Assembly (NCBI RefSeq): GCF_000682715.1
Contig: NZ_AWFH01000023.1
Span: 124,001-188,000 of the forward strand
Origin: Hyphomonas atlantica corrig.
GTDB lineage: Bacteria > Pseudomonadota > Alphaproteobacteria > Caulobacterales > Hyphomonadaceae
DNA: 64,000 bases
Direction: 5' to 3'
Translations under genes and position numbers: made by a program
Notes under the pieces: generated by a model
Told to the model about the DNA's origin: nothing
The model's input: the letters and a program-made list of their open reading frames with translations, nothing else
The model's database searches: none
Shown here: positions 39,486 to 48,349 of the stretch, piece after piece
Layout: every line of letters begins with the position of its first letter
Position numbering within the stretch: position 1 is the stretch's first letter

Positions 39486-39557
39486 CTGAATACTCCACGC
39501 CTTTAGGTAGAGTGTAACAGGCGAGACCTAACCGTTACCTAACAGAAAGCAATTGAG

Positions 39558-39800
39558 TTAATGCCAATCCGCGATCGGTCCGCAAAAAACACCGCCATTC
39601 GGCACTTCGAATCCCCGGTCGCACCGCAATGTGCTCTCAGATTCGGCATCGGGCAGCACGACAAACGTGGTCATGCGTGACTGACTTGTTTCGCTCGTAG
39701 AGGTAACAGACTGAACGCCATCATTGCGCGTCGTCGCTGATGCGGAAAAGCTGCCTGAAATCGCGATTGCGACACCGGTGGACAAGATCTCTTTGAGCAT
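39558..39800 (-). CDS. Small exported hypothetical protein
   Basis: The 80-residue protein has a likely signal peptide (residues 1-22, ending SASA). A Ser/Thr-rich stretch and a two-cysteine C-terminus (LRCDRGFEV and GVFCGPIADW) follow; the cysteines could form a disulfide. AAGGATG precedes the ATG. No family is recognised. It lies between a small membrane gene and an SDR gene on the same strand, with gaps of 70-90 bases. Confidence 0.5.
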   Translation of the reverse strand: MLKEILSTGVAIAISGSFSASATTRNDGVQSVTSTSETSQSRMTTFVVLPDAESESTLRCDRGFEVPNGGVFCGPIADWH

Positions 39801-39886
39801 GGCGCGACGTCATCCTTAACGATGCAGAAACCAGTCTTCCAACGCGGAAGACGCGCGCTATACCCCCTGTTGAGAAAAACGCAAGC

Positions 39887-40654
39887 TTAAAGCGGGCTAA
39901 GAGAATGCCCACCATCCACAACGAGGGTGGATCCGGTCATGTAACTACCCTCTTCCGACGCGAGAAGAAGCAGCGGCGCGTTCAACTCCTCGTAGTTTCC
40001 AAACCGCCGCATCGGCACTCGTTTTGCCATGCGCTGGCCCGCTTCGGAGTCGAGGAACTCGTCGTTGATCGCGGTTTTGAAATAGCCCGGCGCGATGGCG
40101 TTCACGCGAATTCCGTGCCGCGCCGCTTCCAGCGCCATCGTGCGGGTCAAATGGTCCACCGCGGCTTTGGATGCAGAATATGCCGAGATCATGTTCGATG
40201 GGCGCAGTGCGGTAATGGATGCGATATTGATGATCGATCCTTTGACCTCTGCCTGCATCATCGCTTTTGTCGCGTATTTCGCCACGCGCCAGACACCGGT
40301 CAGGTTGGTCTCGATCACCGTGTCCCAGTCCTTTTCCGGCATATCCCAATACCACCCCTCACGTGACATGCCTGAATTATTCACGATCACGTCGCACGGG
40401 CGGCCCAACGCCTCGCGAATCTCCGCAAACGCGCCCGTCACGCTATCTTCGGAGGTGACATCCATTTCGACCGGAAGGGCTTTCCCGCCTCGCTGCTGAA
40501 TCTCTCCGGCAACCTCTTCCAGCTTATCAAGACGACGCGCCGCCAACACGACATACGCACCTGCATCCGCCAATACACCGGCAAAATGACGGCCCAATCC
40601 GCTCGACGCACCTGTTACCAATGCGGTCTTATTAGCTAAACTCAACAATCTCAT
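39887..40654 (-). CDS. Short-chain dehydrogenase/reductase
   Basis: This 255-residue classical SDR has the nucleotide loop TGASSGLGRH near residue 14 and NNSG near 92. The catalytic serine is in NIASITALRPS near 143, and YSASKAAVDH near 157 supplies the tyrosine and lysine. DGGHSLSPL closes the fold. The arginines after the first strand (AARRLDK) favour NADPH. The start at 40654 (MRLLSLANK) is chosen to fit the usual distance to the first strand. It is divergent from the NADPH-producing transhydrogenase operon. The substrate is unknown. Confidence 0.9.
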   Translation of the reverse strand: MRLLSLANKTALVTGASSGLGRHFAGVLADAGAYVVLAARRLDKLEEVAGEIQQRGGKALPVEMDVTSEDSVTGAFAEIREALGRPCDVIVNNSGMSREGWYWDMPEKDWDTVIETNLTGVWRVAKYATKAMMQAEVKGSIINIASITALRPSNMISAYSASKAAVDHLTRTMALEAARHGIRVNAIAPGYFKTAINDEFLDSEAGQRMAKRVPMRRFGNYEELNAPLLLLASEEGSYMTGSTLVVDGGHSLSPL

Positions 40655-40675
40655 GCCCTCCGATGCAAAATTTCG

Positions 40676-40692
40676 TATTGCGCGCCGCAATA
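40676..40692. promoter_or_regulatory. Perfect palindrome between SDR gene and pntAA
   Basis: TATTGCG and CGCAATA are perfect 7-base inverted arms around CGC. The site lies 22 bases before both starts of the divergent SDR and pntAA genes. It is a good candidate operator for a dimeric regulator, although which protein would bind it is unknown. Confidence 0.5.
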
Positions 40693-40713
40693 TTTTTCCT
40701 CTATCCCAGCGTT

Positions 40714-41835
40714 ATGAAAATATCTGTGCTGAGGGAACGACGAGCTGGTGAGACCCGTGTGGCGGCTACACCAGAAACCGTCAAGAAGCTGGTGGCCTCT
40801 GGCCACTCTGTCACAATCGAGTCCGGAGCGGGCACTGTCGCAGGGTTCCCTGACGACAGCTTCACCGATGCGGGCGCCACCATTGCAGCCGATGCGTCGG
40901 CTGCGGCCAAGGGTGCGGACATTGTCTTCAAGGTGCGCGCACCTGAAGCCGATGAAGTCGGTGCCCTGCCGGAAGGTGTCGCCCTGATCGCCCTGATGGA
41001 CCCCACCAATCTGGACGCTGCGCCGCTGAACGGGAAAAAGATTGCGGCGCTGTCCATGGAATTCACCCCGCGCATTACCCGCGCACAAAGCATGGACGCC
41101 CTGTCGTCCCAGTCGAACCTCGCGGGCTATCGTGCTGTCATTGAAGGCGCGCAGACCTATGGCCGCGCCATGCCGATGATGATGACCGCTGCGGGCACGA
41201 TTGCCCCGGCCAAGGTATTCGTCATGGGCGCTGGGGTTGCCGGCCTCCAGGCCATCGCCACCGCTCGCCGTCTCGGTGCAGTCGTGACTGCCACGGATGT
41301 GCGCCCTGCTGCCAAAGAACAAGTAGCCTCGCTTGGCGCGAAATTCATCGCGGTCGAGGATGAGGAATTCAAGGCGGCTGAAACTGCGGGCGGTTACGCC
41401 AAGCAGATGTCACCAGAATACCAAGCAAAGCAGGCCGAACTCACGGCCAGCCACATTGCCAAACAGGACATCGTCATCACGACCGCCCTGATTCCGGGCC
41501 GCGCCGCGCCGGTCCTGGTGACTGAAGACATGGTGAAAACGATGAAGCCGGGTGCGGTCATCGTGGACATGGCGGTCAGCCAGGGTGGCAACTGCCCGCT
41601 GTCCAAGCCGGATGAAGTTGTTGACGTGAATGGCGTGAAAGTGGCCGGGTTCTCCAACCTGCCCGCTCGCCTCCCGGCAGATGCCTCGTCCCTGTACGCC
41701 AAGAACCTTGTCGCCTTCCTGCCGCTGGTCACAGCCGAGGATGGCAGCCTCAATCTCGACACCGAAGACGAAATCGTCACCGCCATGCTGCTAACGCGCA
41801 ATGGTGCGACGGTGAACGAAAGGATCCAATCATGA
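40714..41835 (+). CDS. pntAA: NAD(P) transhydrogenase subunit alpha 1 (soluble NAD-binding part)
   Basis: This 373-residue protein equals domain I of transhydrogenase. It begins [20 protein letters not shown] and has [31 protein letters not shown] (in part) near 165-185, the NAD-binding Rossmann loop. The start at 40714 matches known proteins; the upstream 17 residues would overlap the palindrome. It passes hydride from NADH to NADP+, driven by the proton gradient. Its stop overlaps the next start by 4 bases. Confidence 0.97.
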   Translation: MKISVLRERRAGETRVAATPETVKKLVASGHSVTIESGAGTVAGFPDDSFTDAGATIAADASAAAKGADIVFKVRAPEADEVGALPEGVALIALMDPTNLDAAPLNGKKIAALSMEFTPRITRAQSMDALSSQSNLAGYRAVIEGAQTYGRAMPMMMTAAGTIAPAKVFVMGAGVAGLQAIATARRLGAVVTATDVRPAAKEQVASLGAKFIAVEDEEFKAAETAGGYAKQMSPEYQAKQAELTASHIAKQDIVITTALIPGRAAPVLVTEDMVKTMKPGAVIVDMAVSQGGNCPLSKPDEVVDVNGVKVAGFSNLPARLPADASSLYAKNLVAFLPLVTAEDGSLNLDTEDEIVTAMLLTRNGATVNERIQS

Positions 41836-42197
41836 AGCGCGCACTCCTGACGCTTTCAGCGGCCAGCTTCGCGCTGCCCGCCTTCGCAGATGCCGGTGGC
41901 ATCGACTCCACAGTCTTCCTCGCCGCGATCTTCGCCCTGGCATGCTTTGTCGGCTATTATGTTGTCTGGTCGGTGACGCCGGCCCTGCACACGCCTTTGA
42001 TGGCTGTGACGAACGCCATTTCATCCGTAATCATTGTCGGCGCGCTCGTCGCGGCTGCCACGGTCGGCCTCAGCTCCGACAATTGGGTTTCCAAGACCCT
42101 CGGCACGGTCGCCGTGATCCTCGCCAGCGTGAACATCTTCGGCGGCTTCCTCGTCACCCAGCGCATGCTGGCCATGTACAAGAAGAAGGGGGACTAA
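41832..42197 (+). CDS. pntAB: NAD(P) transhydrogenase subunit alpha 2 (membrane part)
   Basis: The 121-residue protein has a signal-like start, then three transmembrane helices including [19 protein letters not shown] and [15 protein letters not shown]. The ending [19 protein letters not shown] is the hallmark of the alpha-2 subunit. Together with PntB it forms the proton channel. The split into three genes is usual in alphaproteobacteria. It is translationally coupled to pntAA. Confidence 0.95.
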   Translation: MKRALLTLSAASFALPAFADAGGIDSTVFLAAIFALACFVGYYVVWSVTPALHTPLMAVTNAISSVIIVGALVAAATVGLSSDNWVSKTLGTVAVILASVNIFGGFLVTQRMLAMYKKKGD

Positions 42198-42200
42198 GAC

Positions 42201-43619
42201 ATGGACTCCTTCCAAACCACTTGGGCGCCGCTGCTCTATCTCGTTGCCGGCATCCTCTTCATCCTGGCCCTGCGCGGCCTTTCCAGCCCAGCCACCAGCC
42301 GCGCGGGCAACCGCAATGGCATGATCGGCATGGCCATCGCTGTGGCGACCACGCTGGCCCTCGTCTGGAACCAGCTTGATCTTGAAACCTGGGGCCTGAT
42401 CCTCGGCGGCGTCGCCATCGGCGGCACGATCGGCGCAATCATCGCCCGCAAGATCCCGATGACGGACATGCCGCAGCTGGTCGCTGCCTTCCACAGTCTC
42501 GTCGGCCTCGCCGCCGTGCTCGTGGCGGCTGCGGCGCTGTACTCGCCCATCAGCTTCGGCATTGCGGGCCTCGAAGGCATCAAGGCCGCATCGCTCATCG
42601 AACTCGGTCTCGGCTCCGCCATTGGTGCCCTGACCTTTACCGGCTCGCTGATCGCGTTTGCGAAGCTGAACGGCAACATGTCCGGCGCGCCCATCATGCT
42701 ACCGGCCCGTCACCTGCTGAACATCCTGATCGGTGTCGGCATCGTGGCGCTGCTGGTCGTTCTGATCCAGACGCATGGCCAGGCCCAATGGGCCTTCTGG
42801 GGGCTTACGGTCCTCGCGCTGATCCTCGGCATCACGCTGATCATCCCGATTGGCGGCGCGGACATGCCGGTCGTCGTGTCCATGCTGAACTCCTATTCGG
42901 GTTGGGCTGCAGCGGCGCTGGGCTTCACGCTCGGCAATTTCGCCCTGATCATCACCGGCGCACTCGTCGGCTCGTCCGGGGCGATCCTGTCCTACATCAT
43001 GTGTAAGGGCATGAACCGCAGCTTTATCTCGGTCATCCTCGGCGGCTTTGGCGGCGACGATGCGGCCGCGGGTGCGGCCGGTGCAGATGCCGACCGTCCG
43101 TTCAAGCGCGGCTCGGCCGAAGATGCGGCCTTCATCATGAAGAACGCCTCCAAGGTCATCATCGTGCCCGGCTACGGCATGGCGGTGGCACAAGCCCAGC
43201 ACGCGCTGAAGGAGATGGCCGACAAGCTGAAGGAAGAAGGCGTCGAAGTGAAATACGCCATCCACCCCGTTGCGGGCCGGATGCCGGGTCACATGAACGT
43301 CCTGCTGGCCGAGGCGCAGGTGCCTTATGACGAAGTCTTCGAACTGGAAGACATCAATTCGGACTTCCGCAATTCCGAAGTCGCGTTCGTCATCGGTGCG
43401 AATGATGTGACCAACCCGGCCGCAAAGACCGACACGACCAGCCCGATCTACGGCATGCCGGTCCTGGACGTCGAAAACGCCGGCACAGTCCTCTTCATCA
43501 AGCGCTCCATGGGCTCCGGCTATGCCGGCATCCAGAACGAGCTTTTCTTCCGTGACAACACAATGATGCTGCTCGCAGACGCGAAGAAAATGGTCGAGGA
43601 TATCGTGAAGAACCTCTAG
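42201..43619 (+). CDS. pntB: NAD(P) transhydrogenase subunit beta
   Basis: The 472-residue subunit has eight or nine N-terminal transmembrane helices, including PVVVSMLNSYSGWAAAALGF near 225. A cytoplasmic NADP-binding domain follows (VIIVPGYGMAVAQAQHAL near 318, then VKYAIHPVAGRMPGHMNVLL). The closing FFRDNTMMLLADAKKMVED is typical. The stop codon overlaps that of converging folK by 4 bases, leaving no room for a separate terminator. Confidence 0.97.
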   Translation: MDSFQTTWAPLLYLVAGILFILALRGLSSPATSRAGNRNGMIGMAIAVATTLALVWNQLDLETWGLILGGVAIGGTIGAIIARKIPMTDMPQLVAAFHSLVGLAAVLVAAAALYSPISFGIAGLEGIKAASLIELGLGSAIGALTFTGSLIAFAKLNGNMSGAPIMLPARHLLNILIGVGIVALLVVLIQTHGQAQWAFWGLTVLALILGITLIIPIGGADMPVVVSMLNSYSGWAAAALGFTLGNFALIITGALVGSSGAILSYIMCKGMNRSFISVILGGFGGDDAAAGAAGADADRPFKRGSAEDAAFIMKNASKVIIVPGYGMAVAQAQHALKEMADKLKEEGVEVKYAIHPVAGRMPGHMNVLLAEAQVPYDEVFELEDINSDFRNSEVAFVIGANDVTNPAAKTDTTSPIYGMPVLDVENAGTVLFIKRSMGSGYAGIQNELFFRDNTMMLLADAKKMVEDIVKNL

Positions 43620-44140
43620 CGGGCTCTGAGCTCAGCGAAGCGGCGCGTCGCTGAATCGTCCCGCTCGCAAATCTGATCGGCCGCTCTCTGTTTGAGGGCG
43701 GCCGTTCTGCATTCCACGGTCTCGCCATCCAGCCCCCAATCCGGCGCAATCTCCGCCAGTGGCTCCATCACGAAACGGCGCTCCTGCATGCGTGGATGAG
43801 GAATGGCAAGGGTCTCGGTATCCATCTCCACACCGGGCATCAGCAGCACATCCAAATCCATTTCGCGCGGGCCCCAGCGCTCACGCGCCTGACGCCCCAG
43901 CTCCGCCTCAACGGCCTTGCAGGCATGGAGCAACTGCATCGGTCCGAGATCGGTTTCAATGAGCAGGCAGAGATTGAGAAAGTCCGGTTGGTCTTCAACG
44001 CCCCAGGGCGCGCTGGCATAGAGGCCGGAGATTGCGGTCACCTCAATGCCCGGCATCTGCTCCAGCAGCGCCACAGCGCGTGACAGCGCCGCCTCCCGGT
44101 CACCCAGATTGGTGCCGAGACCAAGCGCCGCCTCAGCCAT
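43616..44140 (-). CDS. folK: 2-amino-4-hydroxy-6-hydroxymethyldihydropteridine pyrophosphokinase
   Basis: This 174-residue HPPK has the opening LGLGTNLGDREAAL, the W-G-P-R-E-M-D-L-D-V-L-L segment that binds magnesium-ATP near 95, and PHPRMQERRFVMEPL near 122. It pyrophosphorylates the pterin before FolP joins it to p-aminobenzoate. The start at 44140 is inside the last codons of folB (8-base overlap). The folP-folB-folK order covers three consecutive steps of folate synthesis. Confidence 0.94.
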   Translation of the reverse strand: MAEAALGLGTNLGDREAALSRAVALLEQMPGIEVTAISGLYASAPWGVEDQPDFLNLCLLIETDLGPMQLLHACKAVEAELGRQARERWGPREMDLDVLLMPGVEMDTETLAIPHPRMQERRFVMEPLAEIAPDWGLDGETVECRTAALKQRAADQICERDDSATRRFAELRAR

Positions 44141-44498
44141 TGCGGGCCCGCGTGATGGACACGCCGACATGGTCCACCAGATGCCGGATCGGCGCGGAGG
44201 GCTTGCGCACGGTCACGGTGACCTCTTCCACAATGTCCCACTTCTGCAGGATGGCATCCGCGATGCGCTCGGCGAAGGTTTCGATCAGATTGAACACGGT
44301 CTTGCCGGACAATTCCTCCGCCAGATCACAGACCTCGCCATAATGGACCGTCTCTTCCATCAGGTCGGTCGAAGTGGCGGGCTGCCCAAGGCGGCAGTCG
44401 ATGTCGATGAAGAATTTCTGCCCGAGGGATTTCTCCGCCTTGTGGACGCCGTGGAAGCCGTGGAGGCAGAGATTGGTAACGAAGATACGGTCGGTCAC
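44133..44498 (-). CDS. folB: Dihydroneopterin aldolase
   Basis: The 121-residue FolB begins RIFVTNLCLHGFHGVHKAEKS and contains VHYGEVCDLAEEL near 70 and FNLIETFAERIADAIL near 87, including the conserved tyrosine and glutamate. It cleaves or epimerises dihydroneopterin. The start overlaps the folP stop by 4 bases and the stop overlaps folK, so the three genes are one transcription unit. Confidence 0.94.
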   Translation of the reverse strand: MTDRIFVTNLCLHGFHGVHKAEKSLGQKFFIDIDCRLGQPATSTDLMEETVHYGEVCDLAEELSGKTVFNLIETFAERIADAILQKWDIVEEVTVTVRKPSAPIRHLVDHVGVSITRARNG

Positions 44499-45331
44499 TT
44501 GGCACTCCTGATGGCCTGATACATGTCGAGCGCCTCGCGGTGGGCCGCCACATCATGCACTCGAAGAATTGTCGCGCCCCGGTAGACGCTATCGAGGCCC
44601 GCCGCAAGCGTGCCGACAAGCCGCTCTCCGACAGGATTGCCTGTCAGGCGGCCGATAAAGGATTTGCGCGAGACCCCCACCAGCACCGGACAGCCGGTCT
44701 CCACCATCACACCCAGATGGGCGAGAACCTCGAAATTCTGCTCGTATGTCTTGGAAAAGCCGACACCGGGATCCAGCAGGATGTGCGCGCGCGGAATGCC
44801 TGCGCGATCAGCGCTCTCGAAAGCGCGTCCGATAAAGTCGGCCATATCCTGGCGTAGATCGATGTCGGCATTTATCGCGCCGCGATTATAAGTGATGCAC
44901 ACAAGGCTCTCGGTCTCTGCCACGGCGTCGGCCATTTGCGCATCACGGGTCATGCCCCAGACATCATTGGCCAGCACCGCGCCAGCCTCGGCCGCGCGTC
45001 GGACGATCTCTGCCTTGTAGGTATCGATCGAGACCGGCAACGCCTCCTCTGAGGCAAGTCGGGCGATCGGCTCGGCAACACGCGCCCATTCATCCTCCAG
45101 GCTAACTGCTTCGCCGCCCGGCCGGGTTGACTCGCCGCCAATGTCCAGAATGTCCGCACCCTCGATCCGCATTTGCTCGGCATGGGAGAGGGCGCGCGCA
45201 AGGGAGTCGTGCACGCCGCCATCTGAAAAGGAATCGGGCGTCACATTGAGGATGCCCATGATCAGCGGGTCGCCCGTTCTAAGACGTGCCAGCAACCGGT
45301 CCCGAACCGCAATTCGCGTGTCCCTGTCCAT
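44495..45331 (-). CDS. folP: Dihydropteroate synthase
   Basis: This 278-residue TIM-barrel enzyme has LIMGILNVTPDSFSDGG near residue 22, DIGGESTRPGG near 57, and a later LLDPGVGFSKTYEQNF near 170. GVSRKSFIGRLTG occurs near 215. It is the target of sulfonamides. The start at 45331 is chosen because AAAGGA lies upstream; the longer form to 45400 is not family-like. It leads the fol operon. Confidence 0.95.
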   Translation of the reverse strand: MDRDTRIAVRDRLLARLRTGDPLIMGILNVTPDSFSDGGVHDSLARALSHAEQMRIEGADILDIGGESTRPGGEAVSLEDEWARVAEPIARLASEEALPVSIDTYKAEIVRRAAEAGAVLANDVWGMTRDAQMADAVAETESLVCITYNRGAINADIDLRQDMADFIGRAFESADRAGIPRAHILLDPGVGFSKTYEQNFEVLAHLGVMVETGCPVLVGVSRKSFIGRLTGNPVGERLVGTLAAGLDSVYRGATILRVHDVAAHREALDMYQAIRSAK

Positions 45332-45688
45332 CAGCGCATCCTTTCTGGGCCGAAGGCTTAGCCGGTGCGCTTTCGTCAAACAATGATCCAGCTGTCGCAA
45401 TCCCCCGCACTTTCAGGGTTTTTGGGTAAGATAACAATGTGCCCTGCCGCCCCAATCCGGCGCGTGCGCCCCGGAGCTATCATGAGCTTGGTCGGCTTTT
45501 CTGGCGATTGCGCCGATCATTAAAAGGTCCGGAGCCCCACAAGACGAAATCTGGCTCGTCTTCAAGGCTCCCGGCGGATGGACAGCGCTCCCGCGTGCAC
45601 ACGGGGCCACCCAATTCCATCCAACATACCAAAACGGCCCCAGCCAACGGAGCTTCGCTCCATCCGCCAAGGACCGATCAGGCAGAAA
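45332..45688. other. Non-coding stretch between fol operon and hydrophilic protein gene
   Basis: About 360 bases without a convincing gene. Reading frames here have no start signals or recognisable product. The part next to 45331 should hold the folP promoter (minus strand), but no clear -10/-35 is seen. Confidence 0.5.
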
Positions 45689-45713
45689 CCGGACGGGCAA
45701 TTACCCGGTCCGG
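45689..45713 (-). terminator. Probable terminator of the hydrophilic protein gene
   Basis: CCGGAC and GTCCGG arms, with three further GC pairs inside and one bulged base, are followed on the minus strand by TTTC. It starts 15 bases past the stop codon at 45728. CTTTTC also follows on the plus strand, so it may work both ways. Confidence 0.55.
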
Positions 45714-45727
45714 CTTTTCATGCTGCA

Positions 45728-46129
45728 CTATTGCTTGGTTTCGACGCCAGGATCATTCTGTGAATAAGCGTCTTCCAGCTCCTGCGTATCCGGCGCGGGC
45801 GTCTTGGCGCCAGCCTTGGTCGCCTCTGCGCCGGTGTCCGCATTCAGCGTCCCCGGGGCATTGGGGTGGCGACCATCGCGCGGCATCAGGACCGGATTGT
45901 TGCCTTCGTCGAGACGTTGGGCACGCTCTGCTGCCGTGCCGGGTGCGTCCGGGCGATCTTTCTGTCCGTCATCTCTCAGGAAGCCATGTTCGCCGTCTCG
46001 GGGCTGGTCAGCGGTTTCGCGAAAGCCTGCCTGGTTGGTGTCATCGCGTCCGGGCGTCTCGCCCTCTCCGCGCTGTTGGCTCAAATCGTTTCGGCGCTGG
46101 GGATCAATATCTGTCTCGTACTTGCTCAT
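45728..46129 (-). CDS. Highly hydrophilic, probably disordered protein
   Basis: I do not recognise this 133-residue protein. It has almost no hydrophobic residues, no signal peptide and no transmembrane segment. It is rich in Asp, Glu, Arg, Gln, Asn, Gly and Pro, with repeated PRDGxH and xAPGT motifs, as expected of an intrinsically disordered or hydrophilin-like protein. AAAGGAG before the ATG at 46129 is an excellent ribosome binding site and supports it over the long plus-strand reading frame that overlaps it. A role in desiccation or stress tolerance would be guesswork. Confidence 0.7.
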   Translation of the reverse strand: MSKYETDIDPQRRNDLSQQRGEGETPGRDDTNQAGFRETADQPRDGEHGFLRDDGQKDRPDAPGTAAERAQRLDEGNNPVLMPRDGRHPNAPGTLNADTGAEATKAGAKTPAPDTQELEDAYSQNDPGVETKQ

Positions 46130-46308
46130 GATGGTCTCCTTTCAGAGAACCAACGGGCCGAACAGCATGGATGTTCCGACGGTTCTAACGGTCGGGTTGT
46201 TAAATGGTCGTAATTGGAAAAAAGTCTTCGCTGGGGCGTCAGGCATTCCGATCCGGAAATCGATCCTCGATCGGTTTTTTGCCGCCACGCGTCAACGGAA
46301 GGAAAGAA

Positions 46309-46384
46309 TGGTGTGCCCTACAGGGGTCGAACCTGTGACCTACTGATTAAAAGTCAGTTGCTCTACCGACTGAGCTAAGGGCAC
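46309..46384 (-). tRNA. tRNA-Lys (anticodon UUU)
   Basis: The 76-base cloverleaf starts at 46384 with GTGCCCT pairing to AGGGCAC. It has a D arm (AGCTCAGTCGGTAGAGC), the anticodon loop CTTTTAA with TTT, and a T arm with GGTTCGACCC. The discriminator A and CCA end are encoded in the DNA. It stands alone and reads opposite to the following lipoprotein gene. Confidence 0.97.
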
Positions 46385-46482
46385 GCCGGAACGCGCGATT
46401 TAGGCGACCAGAACGGTCGGGTCAACCGCCTCTTGCACCCTATGGCTTGAAGTCGCCACAATTTTCGCATCACCCTCGCCAG

Positions 46483-47190
46483 ATGAGACGTATATGGCCC
46501 CTAATTCCTGTGATTCTTCTGGTTGGCGCCTGCGCCAGCCAACCTGCACCTGTTCAGCAGAAGACCGATTCGGATGGCAATCTGACGGAAAATGTCGGAG
46601 ACGCTGCCGGCAGCGCCTACACCCAGACACGTGACGGCCTTGGCGATGCGGCCCTGTCTCCGCTGGAAGATCTGAATCTGCGCCGCCAGCCTATTCCGGA
46701 AATCCTGAAAGGCGTCGAAAGCCCCTACAAGCTGCCGCAGGAAATGACCTGCGAACAGATCACGGCGCAGATTGCGGCACTCGACGCGGTGCTTGGCCCT
46801 GACTGGGATACGCCTGTTCCTGACGAGCGGCTGCGCACCGAGAAACTTGCTGATTCTGCGTCAGACGCCACGCTGGGCGCGATTGCGTCAGAGGCGCGTG
46901 GTCTGATCCCGTTCCGCGGCATCGTGCGCAAGGCCACCGGCGCGGAAAGCTATGAGAAGAAATACAACACCGCCTTCAAGATCGGCGCTCAGCAGCGCGC
47001 CTACCTGAAAGGAATGGGACTGGCCAAGGATTGCCCCCTGCCCGCCCGGCCGGACTTTACTGCAAAGCGGGACCCCACAGCGGTTACCTATAAGGGGGAT
47101 ACCCCCACTGCTCCGAACGAGCCCGCCGCCTATGATGCCTACCAGCAGAAGCAGCTGGACAATCTTACGCCCGTTCATCCTTCGGACTAG
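46483..47190 (+). CDS. Putative lipoprotein, unknown function
   Basis: This 235-residue protein has an N-terminal signal peptide with lipobox VGAC near residue 18. A Gln/Asp-rich linker leads to an amphipathic region whose [19 protein letters not shown] helix (near 87) carries one cysteine. A Gly/Ala-rich segment with [22 protein letters not shown] near 127 resembles a small helical hairpin. A second conserved-looking cysteine is in [10 protein letters not shown] do not recognise the family. The ATG at 46483 is preferred to the upstream TTG. It overlaps converging tgt by 26 bases. Confidence 0.75.
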   Translation: MRRIWPLIPVILLVGACASQPAPVQQKTDSDGNLTENVGDAAGSAYTQTRDGLGDAALSPLEDLNLRRQPIPEILKGVESPYKLPQEMTCEQITAQIAALDAVLGPDWDTPVPDERLRTEKLADSASDATLGAIASEARGLIPFRGIVRKATGAESYEKKYNTAFKIGAQQRAYLKGMGLAKDCPLPARPDFTAKRDPTAVTYKGDTPTAPNEPAAYDAYQQKQLDNLTPVHPSD

Positions 47191-48307
47191 ATTTCGTCGA
47201 CGCCCAGGCTGTCTGCAAACGCGTGCGCAGCGCCTCAAACCGCCCTTCGGCGATGGAGGCGCGGATTTCCTGCATCAACGCCTGAAAGAACGCGGTATTG
47301 TGCCAGCTTAGCAGCATCGGCCCGAGATACTCGCCGGCCTTGAACAGGTGGTGATAGTAAGCGCGGGAATAGTCCTGGCTCGCCGGGCAGTTCACAGCCT
47401 CATCCAGCGGAGACACGTCTTCGGCAAAACGCGCATTCTTCACGTTCACCGGCCCATCCCAGGTCCAGGCCTGACCATGACGCCCTGACCGGGTCGGCAA
47501 CACGCAGTCAAACATGTCGATCCCGCGCGCAACGCTCTCGACCAGGTCAATCGGCTTTCCGACGCCCATCACATAACGCGGTAGATGATCCGGCAGATGC
47601 GGGACCGTCATGTCGATCGTGGCGCACATCTGATCATGCCCCTCTCCTACGGCAAGACCGCCAAGCGCGAGACCACCAAAACCTTGCGAGACGACCCCCT
47701 TGGCGGATTTCTCCCGGAGGTCTGCATAGTTCGACCCCTGAATAATTCCAAAAAGGGTCTGCGCGTCGCGGTCACCGAAGGCATCCAACGAACGCTGGCC
47801 CCAGTCCAGCGACAAATCGAGACTGCGCTCGGCCTCTTCATGGGTACAGGGATAATCTGTGCATTCATCCAGCTGCATGGAGATATCGGCACCAAGCAGG
47901 TCCGCCTGAATCTCGATGCTGCGCGCGGGCGTCAGCCGATGAGTGGAGCCATCAATATGGCTCTGGAAGGTCACCCCATCCGGATCCATCTTGCGCAGCT
48001 GCGCCAGCGACCAGACCTGAAAGCCGCCACTATCGGTCAGCATCGGACCATTCCAGTGCGCAAAAGCATGCAAGCCACCAAGACGCTGCACGCGCTCAGC
48101 GCCCGGTCGCAGCATCAGGTGATAGGTGTTGCCGAGGATGATATCCGCCCCGGCATCCTTCACCTGATCCATGTAGAGCGCCTTCACCGTGCCGGCTGTG
48201 CCGACAGGCATGAAGGCCGGCGTGCGAATGTCGCCGCGCGGTGTTTTCAGAACGCCAGTCCGGGCCTTGCCCTCAGTGGCGGAGATTTCGAAAGGAAAAA
48301 CTGCCAT
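47165..48307 (-). CDS. tgt: Queuine tRNA-ribosyltransferase with incomplete zinc site
   Basis: The 380-residue TGT has the active-site D92 in [11 protein letters not shown], the nucleophile D267 in [13 protein letters not shown], and [14 protein letters not shown] near 215. It exchanges guanine 34 for preQ1 in tRNAs with GUN anticodons. In standard enzymes zinc is held by C-x-C-x-x-C plus a histidine. Here the stretch reads V305-N-C307-P-A-S310 with H336 kept, so only C307 and H336 remain. The rest of the fold looks intact. No other queuosine gene is adjacent. Confidence 0.93.
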   Translation of the reverse strand: MAVFPFEISATEGKARTGVLKTPRGDIRTPAFMPVGTAGTVKALYMDQVKDAGADIILGNTYHLMLRPGAERVQRLGGLHAFAHWNGPMLTDSGGFQVWSLAQLRKMDPDGVTFQSHIDGSTHRLTPARSIEIQADLLGADISMQLDECTDYPCTHEEAERSLDLSLDWGQRSLDAFGDRDAQTLFGIIQGSNYADLREKSAKGVVSQGFGGLALGGLAVGEGHDQMCATIDMTVPHLPDHLPRYVMGVGKPIDLVESVARGIDMFDCVLPTRSGRHGQAWTWDGPVNVKNARFAEDVSPLDEAVNCPASQDYSRAYYHHLFKAGEYLGPMLLSWHNTAFFQALMQEIRASIAEGRFEALRTRLQTAWASTKSSPKDERA

Positions 48308-48349
48308 ATCGGCGCTATAGGCGCTCTGGTGCGGCCTGCCTAGACGCGC

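Noticed and set aside
39486-39557. TTAGGTA/TACCTAA inverted repeat upstream of the small tail-anchored gene
   Set aside because: Arms are 7 bases with a loop of about 30 bases, which is likely to be chance. There is no supporting second copy.
45332-45688. A possible gene of about 95 codons on the minus strand between folP and the hydrophilic protein gene
   Set aside because: The translated sequence looks like random GC-rich frame, with no start signal and no domain.
46248-46280. Hairpin-like CCGATC...GATCGG followed by six Ts on the plus strand
   Set aside because: No plus-strand gene ends nearby, the stem is short with a long loop, and for the tRNA on the other strand it points the wrong way. 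It may be chance.
45439-46346. Long plus-strand reading frames opposite the hydrophilic protein gene
   Set aside because: They lack a ribosome site and recognisable product, and the minus-strand gene with AAAGGAG explains the sequence better.
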